Positions 18,515 to 26,081 of a stretch of DNA of 64,000 nucleotides are shown in pieces. A program made the translations under genes and the position numbers. The DNA is from G963677185 sp963677185. GTDB taxonomy: Bacteria > Bacillota > Syntrophomonadia > Syntrophomonadales > Syntrophomonadaceae. Under the pieces are notes generated by a model. It was not told where the DNA came from. It saw only the letters and a list, made by a program, of their open reading frames with translations, and did no database searches. The stretch lies in contig OY781889.1 of NCBI GenBank assembly GCA_963677185.1, positions 2,852,001-2,916,000 of the forward strand. Direction: 5' to 3'. The first letter of the stretch is position 1. The number at the start of each line of letters is the position of its first letter.

Positions 18515-19663
18515 ATGTACAATTTATTCGATGATTTCAAGGCCTATCAGCAGTTCTTTCCTCGCACCTACGTTCCGAACAGCTGCCGATTCTGGGAGCG
18601 AACTGAACTGTTGGCAGCTTCTTCAATCCAGGCCAGTGAACAGCCCTTCTGTGAAGTAAATGAACAGGTAGACCCTGATTTTATTGAGATATTCGGAACA
18701 GATCGCCCACTGGCCAGCCAATATCTCCTGCACCGGGCACCGGGCTGGGATTCGGCACTTAATAAGACTCCCCTGTTGCTAGTGCACGGAGCCGCCCTGG
18801 ACGCCAACTCCTACACTGACCTTTTCGGCATGGGACATATCGGCTTGCAGCAGCATCTAATTGAACTGGGGCACCGAGTCTTCTCCCTGACCTTTCCTCA
18901 TTCGCACGGCGATAATTTTAACCACGCGGAACTCATCGCCGATGCCATACAGCGTATTCGAAATATGTGCCGGGTCCCGGAAGTGGATATCGTAGCACAC
19001 AGCAAAGGCGGTATAGCCGCAAGAATATATCTGTCCAGCCTGTCTCATACCCCCTACCGTGGGGATGTACGCCGCTTTGTCACAATTGGCACGCCCCATC
19101 TCGGCACTGACTGGGTTTTCCGCAATTCCACCGCAGCTTACCTGATCTATCTGGCTGGCGGCAACGGAGTAATGGCCTGGGACAGCCTTGTGTACTTCGG
19201 TGGAATAATGGATATCGCACCACGAGCAATTTACGCCGATGGGTGTTTCCCGGGGCAGAGCCAGATTCTGCATGACTGGGAGAATGTCTATCCCCTGGAC
19301 CCGACTCAAACTGACTGGTGGACAACTTATCATGGGGGCATGGGCTTTTTCAGCCATTCACGGGGGATCAACCAGGCGCTTCATGACGGAGGCGCATTGA
19401 TAAGCAGGCTGGAGCGCAAGGGTCTCGAACCTGATATCGAACTGGCTGTTCTGGCCGGCGACAATCATATTTACGACCTCGTCGCTCTTGACAGCTCCGG
19501 CCCCAGCGACGGTATCGTCTTTGTTGACAGCGCTCTAAACACCGACGGCATGCTGACCAACGGCGCACAGCTGATTTCCAAAGAAATTCTGCCCTACAAT
19601 CACCTGGAAATACTCTGGAAACGCAAGGTGGCCGACTGGATTCACCTGATTATAACCGGCTAA
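18515..19663 (+). CDS. Lipase-like alpha/beta hydrolase
   Basis: A 382-residue alpha/beta hydrolase. LLVHGAALDANSY is the oxyanion-hole region and VDIVAHSKGGIAAR carries the nucleophile Ser (AHSKG, the GxSxG variant seen in triacylglycerol lipases). LAGDNHIYDL and the following Asp/His-rich region could supply the rest of the triad. No signal peptide is seen, so it is probably intracellular. The ATG at 18515 follows GGAG by six bases; a TTG at 18467 is also in frame. It lies tail to tail with the PHA operon, so a PHA-depolymerase or lipase role is possible but not shown. Confidence 0.75.
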   Translation: MYNLFDDFKAYQQFFPRTYVPNSCRFWERTELLAASSIQASEQPFCEVNEQVDPDFIEIFGTDRPLASQYLLHRAPGWDSALNKTPLLLVHGAALDANSYTDLFGMGHIGLQQHLIELGHRVFSLTFPHSHGDNFNHAELIADAIQRIRNMCRVPEVDIVAHSKGGIAARIYLSSLSHTPYRGDVRRFVTIGTPHLGTDWVFRNSTAAYLIYLAGGNGVMAWDSLVYFGGIMDIAPRAIYADGCFPGQSQILHDWENVYPLDPTQTDWWTTYHGGMGFFSHSRGINQALHDGGALISRLERKGLEPDIELAVLAGDNHIYDLVALDSSGPSDGIVFVDSALNTDGMLTNGAQLISKEILPYNHLEILWKRKVADWIHLIITG

Positions 19664-19705
19664 ATCCAGTACGCAGACCGACCGTATGCATCAAAAAAAA
19701 GACGC

Positions 19706-19756
19706 ACAAACAGGCCGCATTTCTTCTGAGCCGAAGGAATGCGGCCTGTTTTTCAA
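19706..19756. terminator. Bidirectional terminator between hydrolase and phaC
   Basis: ACAGGCCGCAT (19710-19720) pairs with ATGCGGCCTGT (19739-19749), with an A-rich run before and five T residues after. It can stop both the rightward hydrolase and the leftward PHA operon. Confidence 0.85.
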
Positions 19757-19767
19757 TACTTGAACAA

Positions 19768-20877
19768 TTAATCCCGGCCGACCCGGTTGGAACGTTCAGC
19801 CATCCAGCGGGATAGTTCTGGATATGCCTGCTTTTTAGCCCGGGTGCCAAACACCAGCCCCCCATGGCCGACATCAAACTGGCGATATTGCTTGTCATGC
19901 GAGGAAGAGCGATCCAGCACCGCCCGGGTCTGGTGAGGCAGAACCAGGTGGTCGCTGGTGCCAGCCATAACCAGCAATGATGATTCAATATTGCCCAGCT
20001 TGATCAGATTGCCCTTGATGACCAGCTGGTCGTTGATCAGCTTGTTGTCCTGATAAAGATCCTTAACCCACTGGCGGTAGGCGTCACCAGGAAAATGAAC
20101 ATTGTCATTAACCCATTTGTTAAGGGCTTTCCAGGCGTCTACCGGCACCCCTTCGTCGATGGATTTCCACAATCGCGTATAGGTACCTATAAAATTGTTG
20201 ACCGGCCTCAGCCATTTGACACCGGCATCGACGAAATCTTTCGGAATCAGCTGGAAAGTGTCGGTGACCCGGTCAACATCGTACCCCTCGGCATCCAGCC
20301 AGATGGTGGACATGCCGGCATAAGCAAAATTAATAGGAGCCGCCAGCAAGATTAGATTGCGAATAGTCGGCTGCGGGAAAAGCGCAGCATACATGGTGCT
20401 CATGGTGCCGCCCATACAGTAACCGATAATCGACAGTTCATCAGTCCTGGAATACTGGCATACTTTTAAAACCGCTCTGCGAATATAGTCAAACACAAAA
20501 TCACCAAAACCCAGGTTGCGATCTTCCCATGCAAAATCACCCCAGTCAAGAAGATAAACGTCATATCCTTCATTGACCAGGTGTTCCACCAGGCTCATGC
20601 CCGGTGCCAGATCAAGTACATAGGCCTTATTGATCAGGGCATAGATAATAAGTACTGGAGTGCGGTACTTGTATTCGCGGTGGCTTACATATCTATAGAG
20701 CTTGGATTTATTCTTGCGCCAGACCACTGATTTGGGTGTCATTCCGGTCTGGGGGGACGGTTCAAAATTAAGAATTTCTATCCATTGCTTGGTGCTGTCC
20801 ACCATGCGATCCCAGTTTTTCTGGAGTTCAACCCCTACCTCATCAGGAGATCCATATACAAGCTTGATTCTTTCCAT
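19768..20877 (-). CDS. phaC: Class III/IV-type poly(R)-hydroxyalkanoate synthase
   Basis: It polymerises (R)-3-hydroxyacyl-CoA into PHA storage granules. The 369-residue size fits the short PhaC of class III/IV, which needs a second subunit. The nucleophile is in the lipase-like box IIGYCMGGTMS, with Cys near residue 153; the Asp is in AGTSDHLVLP (about 309) and the His in FDVGHGGLVFG (about 337). A GGGAGG site precedes the ATG. It is the last gene of a leftward operon with a phasin, a PhaE-like protein and a PhaJ-like hydratase. Confidence 0.95.
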   Translation of the reverse strand: MERIKLVYGSPDEVGVELQKNWDRMVDSTKQWIEILNFEPSPQTGMTPKSVVWRKNKSKLYRYVSHREYKYRTPVLIIYALINKAYVLDLAPGMSLVEHLVNEGYDVYLLDWGDFAWEDRNLGFGDFVFDYIRRAVLKVCQYSRTDELSIIGYCMGGTMSTMYAALFPQPTIRNLILLAAPINFAYAGMSTIWLDAEGYDVDRVTDTFQLIPKDFVDAGVKWLRPVNNFIGTYTRLWKSIDEGVPVDAWKALNKWVNDNVHFPGDAYRQWVKDLYQDNKLINDQLVIKGNLIKLGNIESSLLVMAGTSDHLVLPHQTRAVLDRSSSHDKQYRQFDVGHGGLVFGTRAKKQAYPELSRWMAERSNRVGRD

Positions 20878-20924
20878 AAGTTATCCTCCCGTATCAATCC
20901 CAGGTGTTCCCCATTTACAACAAG

Positions 20925-21386
20925 CTAAGCACGATGAGACAAGTGCTGGTGGGAGGGCGAGAGGGCAAAATGACGCCGCGGAGGGATCACTATGGCTTCT
21001 CCATCTACAACTATGTCTCCAAGCTGGTTATATACCATGGTCCGGAGCCGTACCCGGCCTTTGGGCAATTTCTCCACCACCTCGGTAACTGCTTCGATTG
21101 TATCCATAATATAGGCCGGCTTCAGAAAACGGCAGTCTTGAGTCTCATATACCGTTCCCGCTCCGGGCATTATATTGCCAATGACGTGAGAAATCAGACC
21201 CACCAGCAAGATCCCATGTACGATCCTGGCGCCAAAATGACCTTCGCGGGCCAACACCTCATTGGTATGCAGCCAGCTGTAATCCCCGCTTATTCCGGCA
21301 AATATTGTGACATCCGCTTCGGTTATTGTTTTGATAAACGAACCAGTATCTCCGACTTTTAATTCATCATATGTTATTTCAATCAT
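20925..21386 (-). CDS. phaJ: MaoC-like (R)-specific enoyl-CoA hydratase
   Basis: A 153-residue hot-dog-fold hydratase that would convert enoyl-CoA to (R)-3-hydroxyacyl-CoA, the PhaC substrate. SGDYSWLHTNEVLA (about 33-46) keeps the catalytic Asp35 and His40, though the usual Asn-Pro between them is Ser-Trp. GARIVHGILLVGLIS is the second family motif. An AGGAGG site precedes the ATG. The location inside the PHA operon supports the PhaJ role over other MaoC-type functions. Confidence 0.85.
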   Translation of the reverse strand: MIEITYDELKVGDTGSFIKTITEADVTIFAGISGDYSWLHTNEVLAREGHFGARIVHGILLVGLISHVIGNIMPGAGTVYETQDCRFLKPAYIMDTIEAVTEVVEKLPKGRVRLRTMVYNQLGDIVVDGEAIVIPPRRHFALSPSHQHLSHRA

Positions 21387-21410
21387 TCAATCACCCTCCT
21401 GTTTATCGCG

Positions 21411-22289
21411 CTATTCTGGTTCTTCGGCAGATTCGTTTTTAGCCGGGTTTTTTCCGCCTGTATCAGACCGCTTACGAGTTGATTTGGTTTCTTTGCTTAT
21501 TGTATTCATCTTCTTTTCAAGCGCATCTATTTTTTTCAGGCTTTTGCTCAAATCAGATATCGATAAATCTTTCAAGGCATGATTGAGAGTTTCCAACTGC
21601 GAATTGATTTTACTCATTTCGCTGGCTTGCTTTTCACCCTGCTGATTCTGGAGCTTCGCAATTTCATCAACAATATTCTGGCCGTCGGGCGCCGGCTGCG
21701 ATTCAAACCGGGCCTCCAGCCCGCTTATCCGCTTTTCAAAAGAACTGATACTGCTCATCACCCGATCGAATCCATGCTCTATTGCTTCCTGACCCCCGGA
21801 ACCGGATTGCCCGGCAACGGCCTCTTCCAGGCTCTTGATGCGCGTATCGAGTGATTCGACGCTGTTGCGGACACTATCAAATCCAATGCGAAAACTATCC
21901 TGGATATTGACAATTTTAAGCATGTTATCGGCGATTACCCTGACATTGTCGAACAACTGGAATTCCATATCATCCAGCTTGTCTTCCATAGAAACTACCA
22001 ACTCAGCTACTCTCGCTATATCTTTTTTCGAGGCCATGGGATTCATTTCGCAATACTTGTCCACTGTATCACGGGACATCTTTTCATAAGCCAGGTATTG
22101 TTCCAGGGTCTTGTCGAGCATGTTCACAAATGTCTCAGTGCTGACAAAATCCTTGAAAGCATCCGCCCAGGCTTTTTCCGTACTATAATAAAGCTCTTTC
22201 CATACTTCAGCGAGATCGGGTACGATTATCTCTTCCTGGCCAAACTTGAAACCCTTGCTCTCACTGTCTTTATTCGTTTCGTCGGACAT
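21411..22289 (-). CDS. PhaE-like PHA synthase subunit with coiled-coil tail
   Basis: A 292-residue protein. The N-terminal part (about 20-130) resembles the conserved region of PhaE, with VWKELYYSTEKAWADAFKDF and MASKKDIARVAELVVSMEDK. The remainder is a long heptad-like coiled coil with a Lys/Pro/Glu-rich tail. It is a likely second subunit of the PHA synthase or a granule protein; I see no enzymatic motif. The ATG at 22289 follows AGGAG by eight bases; the frame is open to 22316. It lies between the phasin and PhaJ. Confidence 0.65.
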   Translation of the reverse strand: MSDETNKDSESKGFKFGQEEIIVPDLAEVWKELYYSTEKAWADAFKDFVSTETFVNMLDKTLEQYLAYEKMSRDTVDKYCEMNPMASKKDIARVAELVVSMEDKLDDMEFQLFDNVRVIADNMLKIVNIQDSFRIGFDSVRNSVESLDTRIKSLEEAVAGQSGSGGQEAIEHGFDRVMSSISSFEKRISGLEARFESQPAPDGQNIVDEIAKLQNQQGEKQASEMSKINSQLETLNHALKDLSISDLSKSLKKIDALEKKMNTISKETKSTRKRSDTGGKNPAKNESAEEPE

Positions 22290-22401
22290 TAACGCTACTC
22301 CTTTCGGCCACGGCATCCCGCTGCTCAGAACAACGAAAGCGGTTACGACCAGAGGTCATAGCCGCTTTGAGTTCAGACCGCATTCTGATCAAGAAGACAT
22401 C

Positions 22402-22755
22402 TTAAAGGTTTTCCACTTTTTTAGAAAGTTCTTCGATCTTCTTGCTCAGTTCTTCGAAATAATTCAAATTGGGGATATTAACATTTTCCATGGCGGCGTT
22501 GACCGATTCCTGAATCATTTTTTGGATCTGCATCTGGTTGTTTTTAACCTGATTCATAAGTTCTTCAGTAACCTTGGTGCCTTCTTCTCGCGCCAACTTG
22601 GAACGATCCATATATGTCTTCATCATGTTGTTAAACTGCTCCTGGCTCCAGGAAATGCTTCCCAGGCCTATGAGCCACATATCCCAGAACTTTTCAATCA
22701 CACTGTCAGCCACTGCAAAAGATTTCTTGTAATTATCCTGTGGATTCATCGGCAT
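22402..22755 (-). CDS. Phasin-like PHA granule protein
   Basis: A 117-residue, highly charged helical protein that fits small Firmicute phasins coating PHA granules. It has no signal peptide. The middle (FNNMMKTYMDRSKLAREEGT) and the C-terminal heptads (YFEELSKKIEELSKKVENL) suggest amphipathic helix and coiled coil. AAGGAG lies 10 bases before the ATG. It is the first gene of the PHA operon and is followed by the PhaE-like gene about 110 bases away. Confidence 0.75.
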   Translation of the reverse strand: MPMNPQDNYKKSFAVADSVIEKFWDMWLIGLGSISWSQEQFNNMMKTYMDRSKLAREEGTKVTEELMNQVKNNQMQIQKMIQESVNAAMENVNIPNLNYFEELSKKIEELSKKVENL

Positions 22756-22778
22756 AGCTTACACGCTCCTTACCTCAA

Positions 22779-22807
22779 TTATTATTATTAGCTGGGTATC
22801 CAGTCAA
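22779..22807 (-). promoter_or_regulatory. Possible promoter of the PHA operon
   Basis: On the minus strand TTGACT (22807-22802) and TAATAA (22784-22779) are 17 bases apart. The leader would be short, with the ribosome binding site at its very start, so the call is tentative. Confidence 0.4.
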
Positions 22808-23247
22808 CAATTGCAGAAATACGTAGAGAGATACCTACCTCCCTTCCAAATATCAAGAACCGCATATATCGTTACCGGCTTCAGTTATTGCTCCGTCTAT
22901 TTGTCGGAAAATGATAGCTTGTGCAGGATTTTAGTTTATCACATAAATTTTCCAAAGTAAAGAACTCGCTTGCATATTTCATAAATTTTTACATTTTTAC
23001 AAGCCCGGCGGTTTCGCACCTGGTTCCGATTCTCCTGGTAAAAAACACTTGCCATTGATTTTTGGTTAAAAAAAGCAGGCTTTTAAATTAATGTCTCGCG
23101 GTTTATAGGATATTATATCACATTTTGTAATTCTCGCAAGCGCCAGAAGACAATTTTTCCGAACGGTTCAAGCCGTTCGGACCACGCGCTCATCACCAGC
23201 ACGCCACTACCATCCATCTCGGCCTGCAGCATCGTGTCTGGCAAGGG
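22808..23247. other. Intergenic region without a gene
   Basis: About 440 bases, A/T-rich in the middle, between the phasin promoter and the end of cheX. No coding frame with a ribosome site or RNA gene was recognised. A hairpin CCGAACGG / CCGTTCGG (23159-23180) lies near cheX, but it has no T run on the correct side, so I do not call it a terminator. Confidence 0.5.
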
Positions 23248-23724
23248 CTACCTTATAAAAGAGAGTTCCAACAGTAACAGGGTCTCATTGGCGCGATAGT
23301 AGATATTCCGGCTTTCAATCCTGCGTTTGTGAATAATCCGGTGATTGGGCCCCACAATCGTAAAAGGCGGGGTCAGAGTAAAATGATAATCCGTCTCGGC
23401 CAGCTCGGACTTGATCCTTCCAGCGATCTGGTTGACTATCTCGGCCGCGCCGTCATACAGATCCTCGTTTTCCAGCTGTTCCGGAAATATGCCTGTGATG
23501 TACGACACTAAAGTGGCTGCCGCACAGCGGCTGAAGCTTATGCTCAACATGGCGTTGTTCAATCCCGGGAGCAGCATGGCGCCGGTTATCTCCACCGTTC
23601 CAGGGTCGAGCTCTCCAAGCCCGGACAGCCTTTGCACTTCCAGACCCGATGCCTGGCCTATTACATCATCCATCGCCCGATCTATGATTCGTTCAAATTC
23701 GGGAGCTGAAGTTTCCAATGCCAT
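23248..23724 (-). CDS. cheX: CheX-like chemotaxis phosphatase
   Basis: CheX removes phosphate from CheY-P. This 158-residue protein has the CheX pattern, including the DGAAEIVNQIAGRIK helix whose ExxN residues are catalytic in this family. The start at 23724 is chosen because GGGAGGGGGAG lies just upstream; the gene then overlaps the cheY end by about 30 bases. It is the last gene of the chemotaxis operon. Confidence 0.85.
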   Translation of the reverse strand: MALETSAPEFERIIDRAMDDVIGQASGLEVQRLSGLGELDPGTVEITGAMLLPGLNNAMLSISFSRCAAATLVSYITGIFPEQLENEDLYDGAAEIVNQIAGRIKSELAETDYHFTLTPPFTIVGPNHRIIHKRRIESRNIYYRANETLLLLELSFIR

Positions 23725-24106
23725 CACCGACTCCCCCTCCCTGGCCAAGGCTCTCCAGTATCTTCTTCACCAGCTCTTCGATTGTAAAGGGCTTGATCAT
23801 ATAATGCACTGCCCCGGCCTGTATGGCCATAATGATATTGCTTTTTTCTGTTTCTGTTGTCACCATCATAACTGGAATCGATTTGTAGCGCGCATCGGAT
23901 TTTACCGCCACTAAAAAATCAAAACCGTTCATGCCCGGCATATTCCAGTCCAGCAAAATCAGGTCAACCCGTCCGGACTCTTTTTCCAAGAGTTCCAGAG
24001 CCTCAAGGCCGTCGGCGGCTTCCAGCAGCTCATAATCTAAAACATCCGCCGCACCTCGCATTATTTTCCTGACTATGTTGGAATCATCCACAGACAGGAG
24101 CCTCAA
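23693..24106 (-). CDS. cheY: CheY-type response regulator
   Basis: A single-receiver protein of 137 residues. LLSVDDSNIVRKIM holds the acidic pair, LILLDWNMPGMNG the phospho-acceptor Asp, and YMIKPFT the conserved Lys. The TTG at 24106 is preferred: AAGGGGTGA lies at good spacing and this leaves the cheR stop just upstream. It is the output regulator for the operon's CheA, but no flagellar motor genes occur in the window. Confidence 0.9.
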   Translation of the reverse strand: MRLLSVDDSNIVRKIMRGAADVLDYELLEAADGLEALELLEKESGRVDLILLDWNMPGMNGFDFLVAVKSDARYKSIPVMMVTTETEKSNIIMAIQAGAVHYMIKPFTIEELVKKILESLGQGGGVGDGIGNFSSRI

Positions 24107-24111
24107 ACCAA

Positions 24112-24960
24112 TCACCCCTTCAGTTGATATACTACTCCAGATTCTAATTCCTTTTGATCGAATAGTTGACAATAATCGCTCATGATTTCAGCCGCGCCCA
24201 CAATAAAATAACCCCCGGAAGAAAGGCTGCCGGACACCCTTTGGATAATGTCCCGCTTGAGCTCCTTCGAAAAGTATATAAGCACATTGCGCATGTACAC
24301 TGTATCGAACACCCCCAGCCGCGTATAGGAATCCTGCAGATTGAACTGGCGAAATTCGACAGCTCCCAGTATTCGATCATCCAGCGTCCAGGTACGGCCT
24401 TCCTGCTTGAAATATCTGTCCCTGTAGTATTGATCCAGCCCTCTCATTATGGAAATGTTGTCATAGCGCCCCTTCGCGGCTATTTGCAACACTGTAGCTG
24501 ATATGTCAGTGGCCAGAATTGCAAAATCTTTCAAGCTCAAGTCCTTGATATTGTTCCTGGCCAGGTAATTATCTATCAGCATAGCGAGCGAATAAGGCTC
24601 CTGCCCGGTGGAACAAGCCGCACTCCAGATCCTCGCCCGGGAGCATTTTCCCTGGCGCAGGCGGTCAATCCAGGCTGGCAATATATGTTTTTCCATTATA
24701 ATCCAGGGAGCCCGATCTCGAAACCATAATGTTTCGTTGGTGGTAACCGCGTCAATAACCCTTGCGGCCATCTGCCGGTCCTGGTGAGAATAAATGTGTT
24801 TATACAGCTCTTCAAAGCTAAACAGGCCGTTTTCAACCATAAGCCTGGAAAGACGGCTCTCAATTAAATATGCTTTGTCATCACCTAATAAAATGCCGCA
24901 CTGTTCAGATATATAATCACGAAACAATATAAACTCACGGTCATTCAAGCGAGCAGTCAT
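24112..24960 (-). CDS. cheR: Chemoreceptor methyltransferase CheR
   Basis: It methylates glutamates of chemoreceptors using S-adenosylmethionine. The 282-residue protein has the CheR N-terminal helical domain and the methyltransferase domain with SAACSTGQEPYSLAM and the NVLIYFSKELKRDIIQR region. It lies four bases after cheB and just before cheY in the operon. Confidence 0.95.
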   Translation of the reverse strand: MTARLNDREFILFRDYISEQCGILLGDDKAYLIESRLSRLMVENGLFSFEELYKHIYSHQDRQMAARVIDAVTTNETLWFRDRAPWIIMEKHILPAWIDRLRQGKCSRARIWSAACSTGQEPYSLAMLIDNYLARNNIKDLSLKDFAILATDISATVLQIAAKGRYDNISIMRGLDQYYRDRYFKQEGRTWTLDDRILGAVEFRQFNLQDSYTRLGVFDTVYMRNVLIYFSKELKRDIIQRVSGSLSSGGYFIVGAAEIMSDYCQLFDQKELESGVVYQLKG

Positions 24961-24964
24961 TGAT

Positions 24965-26065
24965 TCAAGCTCCCGTTAATTGATTAATTCTGGCTGATAT
25001 TGCATCAAGACCCAGAACTTCGTTGGATAGCCCGGCTTCGTAAACACTCCGCGGCATCCCATACACGATGCTGCTGGCTTCGTTCTGAGTAATGCAGTAA
25101 CAATTGCAGGCTTCTTTTAAGACCTTAACGCCTTCTGTCCCGTCAGAACCCATACCGGTTAGAACGACGGCCAGAATATTCCCGCCCTTGTAAGATTTGG
25201 CGACCGAAGCAAACAAAACATCAGCGGAGGGTTTGACCCCGTTGACAAAATCGGAATCCTCCAACATGATGCAGGCCTGTGCCGCCGGGTTTCGGGCGCA
25301 TATCATGTGGATCGAGCCGGGCGCCAGGTAAACCACTCCCCTCCTGATTTCCTCGCCGTGTAAAGCCTCCCGGACCTCCATTTCGCATTCCTTATCAAGG
25401 TTGTCAGCGAGAGACTTTGTAAAACCTGCTCCCATGTGCTGAACAACCAGAATCGGCCTGGTTATGCGCCCGCTAATCCCTCTAAACAGGGTTCTTAATG
25501 CACCCGGGCCTCCGGTCGATGATGCTACCACCACCAGGTCAACACCCCTGCGCTGCCATGGCATTTCCTTTATTTCTGTCGTCCCGGCGGGAGAAACGGC
25601 CGGGACGTTGGCACGGGGCCGTACCTTTGGCATCTTTTTCGCATGCCTGGCAGCCAGCTGAGTAAAAATACCCGCCAGGTATTCCACAATTTGTTTCGAA
25701 TTCCGTTCGGAGGACAAATCGCCCGGCTTCAGGAAAAAATCGATCGCCCCACGCTCCAGCGCCATCATGGTTAAATCAGCACTCTGCCGGTTGCCGGCGC
25801 TTACCATTATCACCGGCAGGAATGGATATTTGCGGGCTATTATTTCCATAACCGCCAGCCCATCGATTCCTGGCATGAAAACATCCAGAAGCACCACGTC
25901 AAAGTGCTGCGCAGCTATCATTTCCAGGCCCTGATAACCGTCTGAAACGGCCTGAACCACTTTGGCCAGGCCTGTTTTCATTACAGCATCCGAGAAAACC
26001 TTGCGGTATACCATGCTGTCATCAATTATTAGCACTGATAGCAGATTTTTATTATTCAAGCGCAA
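24965..26065 (-). CDS. cheB: Chemoreceptor methylesterase/deamidase CheB
   Basis: It removes methyl groups from receptors when phosphorylated. Residues 10-130 form a receiver with LLDVFMPGIDG near Asp 57. The esterase domain follows, with VASSTGGPGALR (Ser near 181), VVQHMGAGFTKSLADNL (His near 208) and TGMGSDGTEG (Asp near 306). The start is a TTG after a CGAGG site. It sits between mcp and cheR. Confidence 0.95.
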   Translation of the reverse strand: MRLNNKNLLSVLIIDDSMVYRKVFSDAVMKTGLAKVVQAVSDGYQGLEMIAAQHFDVVLLDVFMPGIDGLAVMEIIARKYPFLPVIMVSAGNRQSADLTMMALERGAIDFFLKPGDLSSERNSKQIVEYLAGIFTQLAARHAKKMPKVRPRANVPAVSPAGTTEIKEMPWQRRGVDLVVVASSTGGPGALRTLFRGISGRITRPILVVQHMGAGFTKSLADNLDKECEMEVREALHGEEIRRGVVYLAPGSIHMICARNPAAQACIMLEDSDFVNGVKPSADVLFASVAKSYKGGNILAVVLTGMGSDGTEGVKVLKEACNCYCITQNEASSIVYGMPRSVYEAGLSNEVLGLDAISARINQLTGA

Positions 26066-26081
26066 AACCAGTCCTCGCCAC

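Noticed and set aside
19080..19357. Minus-strand coding frames inside the lipase-like gene
   Set aside because: They have no family motifs or ribosome sites and mirror the codon pattern of the plus-strand gene.
23159..23180. Terminator for cheX
   Set aside because: The stem is good, but the T/A run lies on the wrong side for the minus-strand gene.
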